A DNA stretch of 64,000 nucleotides from Morella rubra (GCA_003952965.2 CM025855.1:13311446-13375445); one strand, 5' to 3'; shown: positions 23,401-34,620, counted from the first letter of the stretch. Notes: a model not told the origin generated them from the sequence alone. Program-made: numbers and translations.

Positions 23401-25012
23401 GCAGATGATATGGAAGCCGAAGAAGGAAGAGTGTATAGAACATGACTAGTAGGCCCTTGAAGAAGAATTTTTCGGGTTCGTAGATTTTTAACACATAAAA
23501 ATGTGAATGAAACTCAAAATAAATAGAATTATCTTCATAATTAAGGAACATAAAATAAATTTTTAGTAACCAAAGGAACATGTAAAAGGTTATAAAAGAG
23601 AAGATTGCTGTGAGGAATGGAGATGGTGGAGCCACCAATATGTTGAATGGGCAAGGTAAAACCATCACCAACACAAAGTTGATCATCACTAGAGCACTCA
23701 GAAGGATGAATGATGAGATTTGAGAAATCATTCATCATGTGATTAGTAGTAGCAGAGTCTGGGTACCAGTTAAAGTCAACAACTGATGGAATGGAGAAAT
23801 AATGACCAGTGAATGAAGGAGGAGGAGACTGATAGTAGTGATAAACCTATAATAACATTGAAGAGTCGTGTGTCAAGATTTAAAAAAGACTTCACAATGA
23901 GGAAGCTATTTAGAGAAGTACGAAGAAGATGAACCACCTTCGCCACAACTATGACCACGAGAAGATCCTCGATTACGACTAAAAAACGACTAGCACGGTA
24001 AGGAGAACCGTTGGGCTTGGTGGTGACATTTGCAGTAATCTTAGAAGAATTGAGAGAGGCAGCTTGATGAGTAAGTCGAGCCTCATGAGTGAGTAAATGG
24101 CTGAATAGTTCCTCAGAAGGAGGAGGATTAAGCCTCATGCTGACAGAAATTACAAGAGAGTAATACTGTATACCAAGGCCAACAAGCAACTAGGAATTAA
24201 ATTCCAGAGAGGACAAGCTGGCCAACCAACAGTCGTCATCATGTTTGCAAGGAGCTTATTTTTACGAAAAAAACTCAGTGATGTATTCAGACCCTTTCTT
24301 CATGGTGGCCAACTGAAAATGCAGTTGACCTAGACAAACTAGAGTTTTGGATGCAAACAAATTCTCAAGAGCTAGCTAGACTGCATGAGAGGTCGTGAGA
24401 TCAATAACTCGAGTAATCAAATTCTCATAAAGAGAGGAGATGTGTGCACTAAGAATTAATATATCTTGTTGAACCTAATAAGTGTATGCTGGATTTGGAG
24501 TCATGATGCTAGAAAGAAAAAGAGGTGGCGTTGGAAGGCTTCCACCAACATAACCATATAGATGTTGTCCACGGAGGTACGAAACCATCTCAGCTTTCGG
24601 TAGCAAATAATTACCATGGGTTAACTTCACAATAACAAGATGGGGGTAAAGGGGTAATGGTATTAATGATAGTGGTGGTGGGGGAGGAAGAAGAGGTAGG
24701 TGATGGATCACTCAGAGTGACTTCTTTAACCATACGACGATAATTAAGTAGGGTCTGATACCATAAGAAAATCAAGGATAAAATGATTTTCTTTTCATCA
24801 TATATTCATGCGTACAAGAGAATATTTATGTAGGACTGAAATGGTAACAACCAAAGAATCTTGTTCCCTGTTTTATGGTAAGAGTGACATGTGTAGAATA
24901 ATATGGTTACAATACACTATATTAGAACAGCTAACAAAGCTATTGAGGTGTGTTGACACAGTGATGAAGAAGCTGAGGTAGATGCCACAACTGCTAATGA
25001 CTGAGCTTTAAC
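20463..25012 (-). mobile_element. Copia element A, complete but degenerate LTR retrotransposon
   Basis: Two LTRs of about 245 bases face each other: about 20463-20711 (3' LTR) and 24768-25012 (5' LTR). On the minus strand they start TGTTAAA. The 5' LTR is followed by TGGTATCAGA (about 24762), the initiator-Met tRNA primer binding site usual for Copia. The internal region of about 4 kb holds all Copia domains in order. The element is inserted into the gag of Copia element B. The LTR pair differs at many positions, so the insertion is not young. A 5-bp target duplication was not clear. Confidence 0.85.
20713..24767 (-). pseudogene. Copia element A gag-pol, multiply broken
   Basis: Domains on the minus strand: gag N-terminus 24711-24475 (VKLTHGNYLLPKAEM, YLRGQHLYGYVGG); gag C-terminus 24189-23776; protease and linker 23738-23541 (SNLIIHPSE, HIGGSTISIP, NLLHVPLVTKNLFYV); GAG-pre-integrase near 23330 (GHPSLKLVRHLLQRF); integrase about 23270-22575 (C-terminal FWADAFWIAVYLINCLP); reverse transcriptase about 22165-21440 (SLHQLDVQN in a shifted frame); RT/RNase H connection 21440-21213 ([27 protein letters not shown]); and RNase H about 21155-20830. 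Frameshifts and stops occur in nearly every domain, so no product is expected. The domain order protease-integrase-RT-RNase H is diagnostic of Copia. Confidence 0.85.
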
Positions 25013-25370
25013 ACTATTAAGAATTCATTTAGTAATAAATAAAAAAAGGGTGAGCTTTTAATTAAGATGAGCTTGTTGTAATGGGCCGCCCAATTGATGA
25101 TACATATAAGTCTCGTTAGTATTTTCTTGGTCTTGGCCCTACTTTTTCAACTTTCTCTACTATTGTGCATTCAGTGCCCACCTCTTCCCTATTTCAATGA
25201 TATGGTACCTAAAGTTGGAAGTCATGAAATCTTTGTTAAGTCGATTAAGAATACTACAGGTACTCGTTTGACTTTCATTACCCAACGAGGAGGATGTTGG
25301 AATCGCTAGGAAAAGAGTACTACCTCTACAAATCTTGCTGAAGCTTTTTCATCTTGTACCATCAGCGATA
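25013..25370 (+). pseudogene. Copia element B, gag C-terminal remnant (copy 1)
   Basis: This continues the interrupted gag. In shifting frames it shows words such as VGSHEIFVKSIKNT, QRGGCWNR and TNLAEAFSSCTISD, the last leading into protease. It matches 55834-56260 in copy 2. About 70 bases of gag (containing FKALCDQL in copy 2) are missing here, so copy 1 has an internal deletion. Confidence 0.65.
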
Positions 25371-26570
25371 TGAAAGTTTGCCTACGAAAATTATCATACT
25401 TACTTCATCTGACAAACGATTTCGAATTTGTCTGCGATTGAATCTTCAATCTTCGATAATCTTCAGGTCTGTTTGATCTCACACCTTGATTTTTTGATTT
25501 CATAATAAAATAGCCCAAATGTTCTGCCTCATTCCTTTCCACGTCTCACAGCCGTCACAAGGTTTCTCAAAGTCATAATGAACTATCTAGAAAAAGATAT
25601 CTTATAGTCTTTTTCTGAACTTTAGTTGTGATATAGCGTGAGATCGTTAGGAACCTTAGATCTCAGCTGTAGGATCACATGGAAAAACTCTTTTTCATTA
25701 ACTCCCTTATATTCTTTTATTCCAAATTTTAGGCTTCTACTAATTGTGATCATGTCCATTAACATAACATAATTTACTCTCGAGTATTTGAGATTGATTT
25801 GTGAAATCCCTTTTTGCTAACAATTATTGTTTATTTATTCTTCCACCATATTATATTCACTGAGTCAATATGACCAGAATCATATCACCGATTAAGTCCC
25901 TAACTCATATAATTTCAATTCACAATCTGTAACTCGTTGGACTATCAATTGTTTCCAAAACAATTTCACAAACAAATATAATATATATATATATGAATTT
26001 CAAATTTTTTTTTCACAAAATGCCATTCGCTAATGGATTCTTTTAGTCCAATCTATAAAGACCCAGGTTATCTGGAATATTTGACCTAGAAAGAAATCAC
26101 TAAATGACTCGGTCAAAGCATAAGTACATAATAAATAGATCCGTATAAACCTCTTAGGTCTAAGATACAATAAACCAATTGTGCGAAATACCTTTTCAAC
26201 ATCAGTGATCATTCCAAAAGGTATTCATATTTGATCGTTCAATGCAAGTCTTTTTATTATCCACTCATTTGCTTAATGTCACTATCTCAATGAAGAAGTC
26301 CATCATCCTATTAAATAGAGGCACAACGAGTGTAGACCTATCGTACATCAATATATACCTTGGTCTAGAACAAAACATCAAGTGAATAAAGAACCGAAGA
26401 GTCATACTTCCTGCCTTTGATTCATTAATTATTGGCATGAATTTTCTACAATGTCACTCAAAATATCTATGTAACATTTATGTCACAAATATTACCCAAT
26501 AAATAAATATAAACATGTGACATCTAAATAACTATTATTAATAAATGATTTTTAGGGCATTATTCTCACA
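25371..26570. mobile_element. Solo LTR, family S (copy 1 only)
   Basis: A 1200-base segment starts TGAAAGTTTG and ends TTCTCACA. It is flanked by CGATA (25366-25370) and TGATA (26571-26575), a 5-bp target duplication with one mismatch. The orthologous site in duplication copy 2 (about 56256) is empty and reads CGATACTCCC, which proves insertion after the duplication. The same LTR family occurs at 44777-46042. There is no internal region, so this is a solo LTR left by recombination. The reverse orientation (TGTGAGAATAATG start) is the likelier transcription direction. Confidence 0.9.
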
Positions 26571-26860
26571 TGATACTCCCACTTTGGATTGGTACACATA
26601 CACAAGAGCCTCTGCGCACACAACAAATGAACTTGCAAACCTAGACAATGTTAGCCATACAGTGGCAGATGAAGTAACCATTGCCAATGGAGTGACTCTT
26701 CTCATCATTCACATCGGTTCTTTCTCTTCTCTTTCTCTTAAATTTTCAGATGTCCTTGTGTTCCACAAATCTCTAAAATATTTATTTATATTAGTAAATT
26801 TGCATTTGATTATCCCAATTATTTCAAAGATATATTCTATGAGTTAATTTCAAAAATAGA
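26571..26860 (+). pseudogene. Copia element B, protease remnant (copy 1)
   Basis: The frame shows DTPTLDWYTYTRASAHTT, then NELANLDNVSH and ADEVTIANGVTLLIIHIGS, and FSDVLVFHKS. This is the Copia protease region normally read as a D-T/S-G-A-S-H-type active-site stretch; here the active-site Asp-Thr-Gly is altered to Tyr-Thr-Arg. It ends at a stop near 26844. Integrase and RT are missing. The matching piece in copy 2 is at 56260-56545. Confidence 0.7.
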
Positions 26861-28496
26861 AGTCCAAACTTTATTTTAAAATTAATTTTGACTTACCGGA
26901 AGGACTATCGGTTGCACACCGGTTGTAACCTGTAAAAGAACCAAAATTTCACCCCTTTGTTTTAACCGGATTCACTACCTCACGACACCTATCGGACCAC
27001 TAAGTAAAACAACTGCCTCCATTTGTCTTATTGGATGTAACCGTTCTAAAGCCCTAAGTTGTTAAGCGACTATTTTAAGTGAAATTCACTACTGGATTCA
27101 GTTTCAATCAGTAAAAAATATTCCAGATCAAATCTAAAATTTTGTTATAATGTCAATGGCAACAGGTACTAGAGTACAACATTTAGAATATGTTTTAATT
27201 TAAAATGCTAAATTCCGTTACGGGATCCACGGTCACAGGTACCGAATCCATCAGTATATGGTGTTCGGTTGACCGGTAGTTCTAAAATTTCTCAACTTAA
27301 AAAGTGACTATTTTTTAAATGGGGTCTTTAAAAGAAAACTTTCATAGACGTTTCTAAGCTTGCTGAACTTTACAATTTCATCTACAAACTTCTTTGAGCC
27401 TTGGTTTTCAATTTACAAAGCTTCCATACAAAATTGATGTTCTTCAACCCTTCTTTTTTTATGTGAGCTTGTGAGATAGATCTTTGATTGTATTAATCTA
27501 CTATTATAGAGAGTTATACACTAGATTGTTCTTAAGTTTTGTGTAAAAGTTATTCTCTTGACTACAAGGGGCTATAGTGGAAATCCATCAATTGCTTACT
27601 TGGGATTCGATACTTGCATTTTTGAGGGTTTGTCGAAAAAAGTTTAAAACTTAATTTACCCCCTTTTATGTTAACCTTAATCGTGGGATTTCACGGCCCA
27701 TATGTATGAGTAAAAATCGATCAATCCCCTTTGATTTAACTGTTAAATCAAATGGAAGTTATGTGAATTGACCGAAATGCCCTTCCAGGATAAAATTAGA
27801 AAAAATAAAAAATGAAATGGAAAATAAAAAATAAATAGATAAAGATAATATAATTTATATATTTTTATTTAGAAGATATTTTGTGTTTGAATTTTTCATT
27901 GTTTTTAGTAATTTTGCATTGGAGAAGCGTTTCAATCATTTTTCTTGTGGTTTAACTGTCAAAACGAATGAATGAGGGGTGTAATCAAACAAATTGGAAC
28001 TCCAATTCATGTTTGCCCATAAATAGACTCTAAATTGGGTTACTCCAAAACATAAGACGGTCAAGATAAATAAATCAATTTATTTGGTGTAAACATTTCC
28101 ATCCCAAATGAAATGATAAGTTTTATTATGCTTCCTCGTTACAATTTGAATGGATCATTTTGAGACACTTTTTATTTTTTTGTCCCTCTTCCCTCGGGAA
28201 TATCTCCTTATAGCATGATTGCCATTCCAACGACGAATCGGTGGGTACGACCATTCTATCCTTATTTCCCCGATCGAACGAACATATATAGTTGTTGGGG
28301 CCAAAATCTAGTTCCTCGCAATGGATGAGATCTTTATTGGTACCATTTTTTTTTGTCAAGTGAGCGAAAACTCAAACAATCTCTCTTTTCCCAAGCTTTT
28401 TGATAAATTTCCAAAAACTTACGACTTACACATCAGGTTAAACAAAACCTCTTGAACCCCGTACATATAATTGGCTTCTTAGATGAGCTGGCAACC
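26861..28496. other. Region 3' of the NPF8-like pseudogene (copy 1)
   Basis: No independent gene is visible. The part nearest 28496 probably includes the 3' untranslated region of the minus-strand transporter. The whole stretch is nearly identical to 56550-58184 and belongs to the high-identity tract. A minus-strand frame at 28126-28359 has no family resemblance. Confidence 0.4.
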
Positions 28497-31134
28497 TCAA
28501 GAAGTCTTCTTCTCTTTGTATATTTTGGCACAAACAATATACACCAGAAGATTTAAGAAGCTGAGTCCCGCTAATAACCAGAAAAAATAGTCCATATGAC
28601 CCTCATTCAAGTTATTTGGTATCCATCCAGGCTTCCCTCCCTTTGTCGTGTAAGAGGTTACGATGGTAAGAAGTAAAGTGCTCACATAACTCCCCAATGA
28701 ATTAGTGAGCAGTGACAATGCGCTGCATAAACTTCGCATGGCATCTGGTGCATGCTCATAGAAGAATTCGTGCTGCCCAATGAATGTGAAAACCTCCGCG
28801 GCAACCAACAAGAAATATTGTGGAACTTGCCAAAAAATACTGATTGGTAGAGCAGACTCCTTGTGAACCAACCCAAGCTCTCTTGCAAGATGCAGTCGCT
28901 TCATCTCTAGTATAGCAGCAGCTGCCATGCTCAGGATTGAAAGAACAAGGCCAATTCCCATTCGCTGCACCTCGGAAATGCCCTTCTCCTTCCCAGTAAA
29001 CTTCCTTGCAATTGGGACCAGAACTATGTCGTAGATGGGGATCCAAATAATGATGCTGATGATGGCAAAGATTGATAGAGAAGCAGGAGGAATGGAGAAA
29101 GAACCGATGTGTTTGTCCATCGTCTTCCCTTGCTCAACAAACAATGTAGACATTTGGCATAAGCAGCAGAGAAGATGATTCCGGTTGCCCAGATTGGAAA
29201 CATACGGATCAGGATTTTCAGTTCCTCCACTTGTGTAACAGAGCAAAGCCTCCATGAACTCAATGAGTCGGGGTTGCTTTTCTCAGCCTCTGATATTATA
29301 GCAGCTTTATCGAGGAACCTACGAAAGAAAGAAAAAAAGTTCATTAGAATTTCGTTTGTGGAGCAAATTTTTGTTTGCAGTCGAAGAATCCAGAAAACAA
29401 TACGTCTGAATTTCCTTTCAGCAGTCGAGAAGTATCTAGACAGTTCATAGTGACTAAAGGTACCAAAATTCAGGGGAATGAAGAAGGAAATTACTCCAGT
29501 CCATCACTGTGCTCCAGTTTACGGCTTCCTTTGATTGCGGATCTTTTGTCTTGTGCTTCATAGAGGAGATTACTATCCGTTGGGACCACCAGCTTCCACT
29601 TGTGGAATGATGCAACAAAAACCTGGCAAATTCTTGTGAGAGGGCTTCCCGCTGGTTTTTGAAATCTATAGAATCCAGTTCCTGAAAAGAAACTCAAAAT
29701 AGCAATGCCCATAAACAATGATGGAACGCCAAATCCTAGAACCCAGCCAGCATTGTCTTGGAGCCACACCAGAAAACTACTTGCTACAAGAGCACCAACG
29801 TTGTTAGAGAAGTAAAACCAGTTGAAGTAGGGTCCCTTCTTTGCCTTTTCCTTAGGATCGGTGTCATCAAATTGATCTGGTCCAAAGGGCCAAATACACG
29901 GTTTGACACCCCCAGTCCCAAGTGCAACCAGATATAGTCCAGTGAAGAATACAGCATACTGAGATGGTGTAGCTGAAGGGCATACGGAGTCCACACAGTC
30001 AGCAGGCTTCAATGCAGAAACTGATGCCGACAGTGTCAGTGTACACATTCCCTAAATAAGCAATTATCCAACATTAGGAAAGAATCGAGTAAATTCATGA
30101 AAGAAGTAGAGTTCATCTTAGGTTTACCAGAAAGTATATTGTGGAGAAGACACCGATAGTCCAATATCTTCCTAAGAAAGTATCGGCCAAGATACCACCG
30201 AGGAGTGGAATGAAATAGCAAGCGCCTTTCCAGTTATTAATATTTTTTGCAGCAGAAACGTTTCCTTCATGTAATCTGTCAGTGAGATAATTGACAAGAT
30301 TACTGGAGATCCCAAAGAATGCCAAACGCTCACAGCATCCAAAACCTGTACTTGGTATTACAATCTGTCAGAAAATGAATAAAAGTATTACAGGCATGAG
30401 GAATTTGCGTTAGACGAATAGTAACCTAGAACAAAGGGGCATGCTTTCCACAGTCCAGTTTTCTTCTTTAGAGCAGGCCTCCCCTTGAAGTCAACCGAGT
30501 CGTCTCCTGTGCAGAGTCCTCTGCTTTCGTTCTGAGAATATCATGCTACAACATCAAAACCATTGAAGTCCAATAGGAGGAAGGAGAAAAAAACGAAAAC
30601 GAAAACAAAAACAAAGCAAAAGAAACAGCAACAAAATAATTGACAAGCTAAATTCCGACAAAGTGAACAAAAATCATATTCTCATGAACTCGACATGTTA
30701 GTCAATATATGCTTTCGGATAAAGATTGAACTCAGAAAGTTACAGATTTACCACTAAAGAGTCAATTTTTATGGAGGCATTGGAGTGAAAAATCTGATCT
30801 AAACTGAGTGTGGTATGCTTCCAAATTAATGAGTAAGTTCCAGATTCAAATATTCAACTTCATTTTACTTCGAAACTTTTTGTGGGACAGACCCTACAAT
30901 TACATAGAGGAACTAAAAAGTTTTACTACCCAACAGACGAAAAAACAAGAAATTTTGAATACGAGCGCTATAACGTCCATTACTTCTTCAAATTGTGAAC
31001 TGAAACCAAAGGTGTGTGTGTGTGTGTTGGGCGGGAGTGGATCACCCCCACGCAGCCATTAATGATGCAGAGTAGTTAACCTGTAGATGATCATCTCCCG
31101 GAAGCGGCAGTCTCCCTTCCTCAAGAGAAGCCAT
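28497..31134 (-). pseudogene. NRT1/PTR family (NPF8-like) peptide transporter pseudogene, copy 1
   Basis: NPF8 proteins are proton-coupled di/tripeptide transporters of the major facilitator type. Exons by eye: 31134-31081, 30531-30426, 30345-30128, 30051-29495 and 29318-28497, all GT-AG with matching phases, about 585 codons if one base is added. Landmarks: GLCTGDDSVDFKGRPAL (exon 2); CCERLAFFGISSNLVNYL and GACYFIPLLGGILADTFLGR (exon 3); [22 protein letters not shown] and [13 protein letters not shown] (exon 4); FLDKAAI, CSVTQVEELKILIRMFPIW, HEFFYEHAPDAMRSLCSALS and LVYIVCAK (exon 5). Damage: one base is missing near 29156 (about residue 365, after FSAAYA), which shifts the frame in the middle of the transporter. 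The proton-coupling ExxER motif reads GxxER (codon at 30340-30338). Without repair the product would lack the C-terminal transmembrane half. The family is certain; the NPF8 subfamily is likely. The identical break is in copy 2. Confidence 0.88.
31013..31027 (+). repeat. GT microsatellite in intron 1 of NPF8-like copy 1
   Basis: A short (GT)n run is followed by GGGCGGGAGTGG. The matching run in copy 2 (about 60712-60727) is longer and is followed by a longer G run, showing slippage since the duplication. Confidence 0.8.
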
Positions 31135-32204
31135 CTGTTTCTATTCCCTTGCTCTCTTTTTCCTTTTCTCTTTCCTCCTCTTGGAACTGATCAAAGGCAA
31201 AGAAGTATAATTCAACGGTACCACCAGAAAGAATATAAAGAAGTATGTATAGGCAATGCCAGAGGCGGAGATAATTTACAAATAAAGCCTGCGCCAAGAA
31301 ATCATCTATATCGTCTTTCAAGGAGAAGCTTGCCATTTCTTCCTCAAGCTGGAAGCCTGGTTCAATTTTATCTCAACTTACCATTGTCAACAATTTATCA
31401 AAGCTATAGGTCAATGCGGAAACAGGGTAGATGCTATCTTAGAATCCCTTTAAAAAGCAGAAGTGCAGCAAGTGGATAATGAAAAGGGAAATGTGGTTGG
31501 CCGTATGGACAAGAAAGCTTGAAAACCTTGAGAGGTTACCAAAAAGGAAGCATGTTGTTTATCCATCAATAGTCCTCTGGTTTAGACAAAGCTTAAAAAA
31601 AATACTTACTTGAGCTTGCGGTTCCAAATAATAATTATAGATGACACGCAAACCGGTTGAAAAGACCAACGATGACAAATAAAATAATAGATGACAAACC
31701 AATAGAAAAGTAGAAGAAAATAAATTGACGAAAGCACTTTGAAGAGAATATTTGTCTTGACAAATAAAAATGGTAGACAACAAATCCATAAAGGAACAAA
31801 ATATATCAATCACGTGTACTAATAACGGTTCTCCATGCCACTTAGGTCCTCCAATTGGACAATTTGACAAAAAAAAAAAAAAAAAGGGATAAGGTACAAA
31901 TGTTGGAAAAAATACTTGGTTTTGTCCTCATTTCAAAAATTGTCCTCGAGTTTTGCAATGGACAATAAGGGCTTGATGGAGACTTGAGAAAGGCCAGATG
32001 GACGGCCACAAGGAAATCTTGAAGGATTGAGGCTCGACAAGCCAAACATGGGCCCATGGATGTCGGCCCATGCTGAGATGAGGTTGTTCGAGTCCATCCA
32101 GTAGGCGGTCTTGTGCCTAGCACATGCCCGCAATGTTTGCACGCACCTGGTGCATAGCTTGCCCTGCGCTTTGCCTAGTGACAACACATGTGCATGTGAG
32201 GCTT
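31135..32204. other. Upstream region of NPF8-like copy 1, with start of a TIR element
   Basis: The first part is the likely 5' untranslated region and promoter of the minus-strand transporter. At about 31566 a sequence TAGTCCTCTGGTTTAGACAA begins that recurs at about 33948 and has an inverted counterpart ending near 34908. From about 31980 the sequence becomes GC-richer and resembles a retrotransposon LTR. It matches copy 2 (60835-62290), which has an hAT insertion in this stretch. Confidence 0.4.
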
Positions 32205-34500
32205 GTGCATGCTAGCCATGCACTATGCGCGTGCACAATATCCTCGGTCTACGTGACAAGGACCCATTGGAGACCATGAAAATCGAGGCTTGCAAGTACT
32301 CTTGACAAGCCACTAGACAGAGATGGTCTCACTTATGGCATGCCCAAGAGCAAATTGGCTTGGCCAATGCCTATGGCCACCAACGACCAAGGCCACAAGC
32401 CTTGGCATGGCGTAGGAAGGGTCCAGGAGGACTAGAGGAGCACAGGGGTGGCACCACCATGTCGCCACCACCCACGACAGCATAAGGAAGGTTATGTGGG
32501 GAGTTAGTTCCCAAAGGCTCCAGAGGCATATTGGAGAGATTTGGTAGAACCAACACGCACCACCAGACACGGTAGCGCATAGAGGAGCTCATGAAGAGTT
32601 GGCTCTAAAAGAATTAGGAGGGTTTGCGGAGCTATTTGACATCATCACCGGTGGAGTGATAGAGGCGAAGGCGATAATGCACCGTAAGGAGGTGCCACAT
32701 AGAGTAAACCGCATGTAGGACCCCTATGTGGCCTAATCCCATTTGATTAATCTTGGTCCATGTTTGAAAGATTGAATCCTTGATTGAATTGGTTGCTTTA
32801 ATTTAGGGCAATTAGGGTTTGTTGTCACCAAACAAACCCTAGCTGCTTAGGTGCCAATTATGGTGCCAATTTCAGTTGATTTTAGTTTGGAGCTTGATTG
32901 GTGTTCAATAAGGCAATTAGGGTTTTCTCCCTATAAGGAAGCATGTGGCCGGCCATATCATGCTAATTAAGGCTGCAATCACTACATTTAATTGTTGATT
33001 GGAGTCTTCTTTAGTAATGTTCGGCGACAAGGGATTTCAATCCCCCTTGGCCTTATTTTAGTCTAGGTGCATTTAGGCACATGCGGCTAAAGCTTTTCCC
33101 CACAAGGAAAGTCTTTGCCGCCCAAGCCCATGTAGGTGTATAAATACCCCTCATGGCACTAGTTCTCATTTCTTTTGTCTATTATCAAACTTTAGTCTCT
33201 TATGAGAGCTTTTGGACGTGTACCTTTTTATCTATTTGGTGTTTAGGTTGGTGCCTAATTCACTTGGGTTAGCTTGGGTGGTGGTCCTACGATTCTTAAA
33301 CTTTGCAAACATTCAAGTCACCATTTATTATCTTTTCATCCATCTTCTTTATCACCCATACTTCGTTAATTTCTCTTTCTTTCGCTTTCTTTTGGTTTCG
33401 ATACTCTTGTTATTTAGTTTTGAGTACCTCATTGGGACGACCATTGAAGTATCACTTGGGTGTGTGGGCTAAACACGAGTGCTTGTGAGGGGTAGACATG
33501 AGAGGGATAGATATTGGTAAGGGGCTTAGGCTGGGGTCGCTATCACTATGCCTTGACACATGCCCACGCTTATTGGTGGCACATCAACGTCATCTCACCA
33601 GGAGGGAGACATGCTCCATGATGGAAGCTGATTGACCGTAGAGACGAGATCCATAATTTAAGGAATCATTTCTTATTTGATTATCGTAATAATATGGGAG
33701 CGGGAAATCATGCCTTGTAGGGATTTATCCGGCCTTGCAGGGTTTTCTTTCCGTTTCTGTTACCCAGGACCGAACTCTATAAAAGGCCCTCGGATTGCAG
33801 TTGTTTTCCGATGTCATTTTGTCATCTATTATGAGAATATAGAAACATTTGCTTCAACTTTCCTTCGAGTTTACTATGGTGGCCTGAGCTATTCCCCTAA
33901 GCACACTCGTTCTTGTGCTTTAGATACTATCAAGGTTTCCATTAGCTGTCCTCTGGTTTAGACAAAGTGTAAAAAAGTCCTTCTGTCAACTTTCGTTTAA
34001 AGTTAACGGCTTGACACATCATATTCAATAAAATTGTGTCATGTGTCTAATTAATCAAATAACAAATTCCATATCAAATTAAAAAAAAAGACAAAAGAGA
34101 AAAATTTAAAACAACAAATGAAATAAAATCAGATGAACATTTGAAAAATCATTTCAAAAATAATTACTTTAAACTGTAAATAATTCAAAACGAAGAAAAA
34201 CTAAATAGTCGCCAAAAAAAAAAAAAAAAACTAAAAAGTTTGTCTCCTCCCCCAGCACAGCTACGCTATCGAGGTGGAGTGGGGTTGGGCTTCTTCACAT
34301 AAAGTTATCTGGTTGCCCCACTCGCAACCCAAAGTGGCATTTTCCCAGGTGAGCGAGGGCTCTTAGCAACCGTGTAAGTGGCAAAACCCTTCCCTCGTTA
34401 AAATGGGGCTTGCGGCTGTCCCACGTCATGAGTCACCCTATTCCAGGGGTTCGCCACCTCGTGATGGGGGAAAACCCCCCTTAGAGTAAGAGTTGCGGGG
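32205..34500 (+). mobile_element. Gypsy-type LTR-like block, present only in duplication copy 1
   Basis: This 2.3-kb stretch is absent from copy 2, and both junctions show GGCTTG. It contains a long GC-moderate region with two AATTAGGGTTT-type repeats, a TATA box TATAAATACC (about 33139) and a transcribed-leader-like segment, as in plant Gypsy LTRs. No protein is recognisable. From about 33948 it includes a second left end of the TIR element described at 31566. Either it inserted in copy 1 or it was deleted from copy 2 through the 6-bp GGCTTG homology. Confidence 0.45.
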
Positions 34501-34620
34501 CTTGTGGCCGCCCCCCTTGACCAGATACGCTGCTCTGAAGGTGGTTTGCGGCCACCTCACGATGGGGCAAAACTCAGCCCCACTCCACCCCCCGCGAGGT
34601 GGCAATGCATGGGAGGAGAC
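34240..34620. repeat. GC-rich diverged repeat block
   Basis: Two diverged units contain CCACCTCRYGATGGGG followed by AAAAC and a C run. Each forms short inverted G/C repeats, and a GGTGGNTTGNNGCCACC hairpin is present. The last unit is also in copy 2 (about 62310-62400). It is non-coding, embedded in AT-rich sequence, and of unknown family. Confidence 0.4.

Noticed and set aside
28126..28359. 77-codon minus-strand frame next to the transporter
   Set aside because: Probably 3' untranslated sequence of the NPF8-like pseudogene; its conservation between copies is explained by the high-identity tract.
28497..31134. Calling NPF8-like copy 1 a functional transporter gene
   Set aside because: The frameshift in exon 5 and the altered ExxER motif argue against it; an assembly error cannot be fully excluded but would have to affect both copies.
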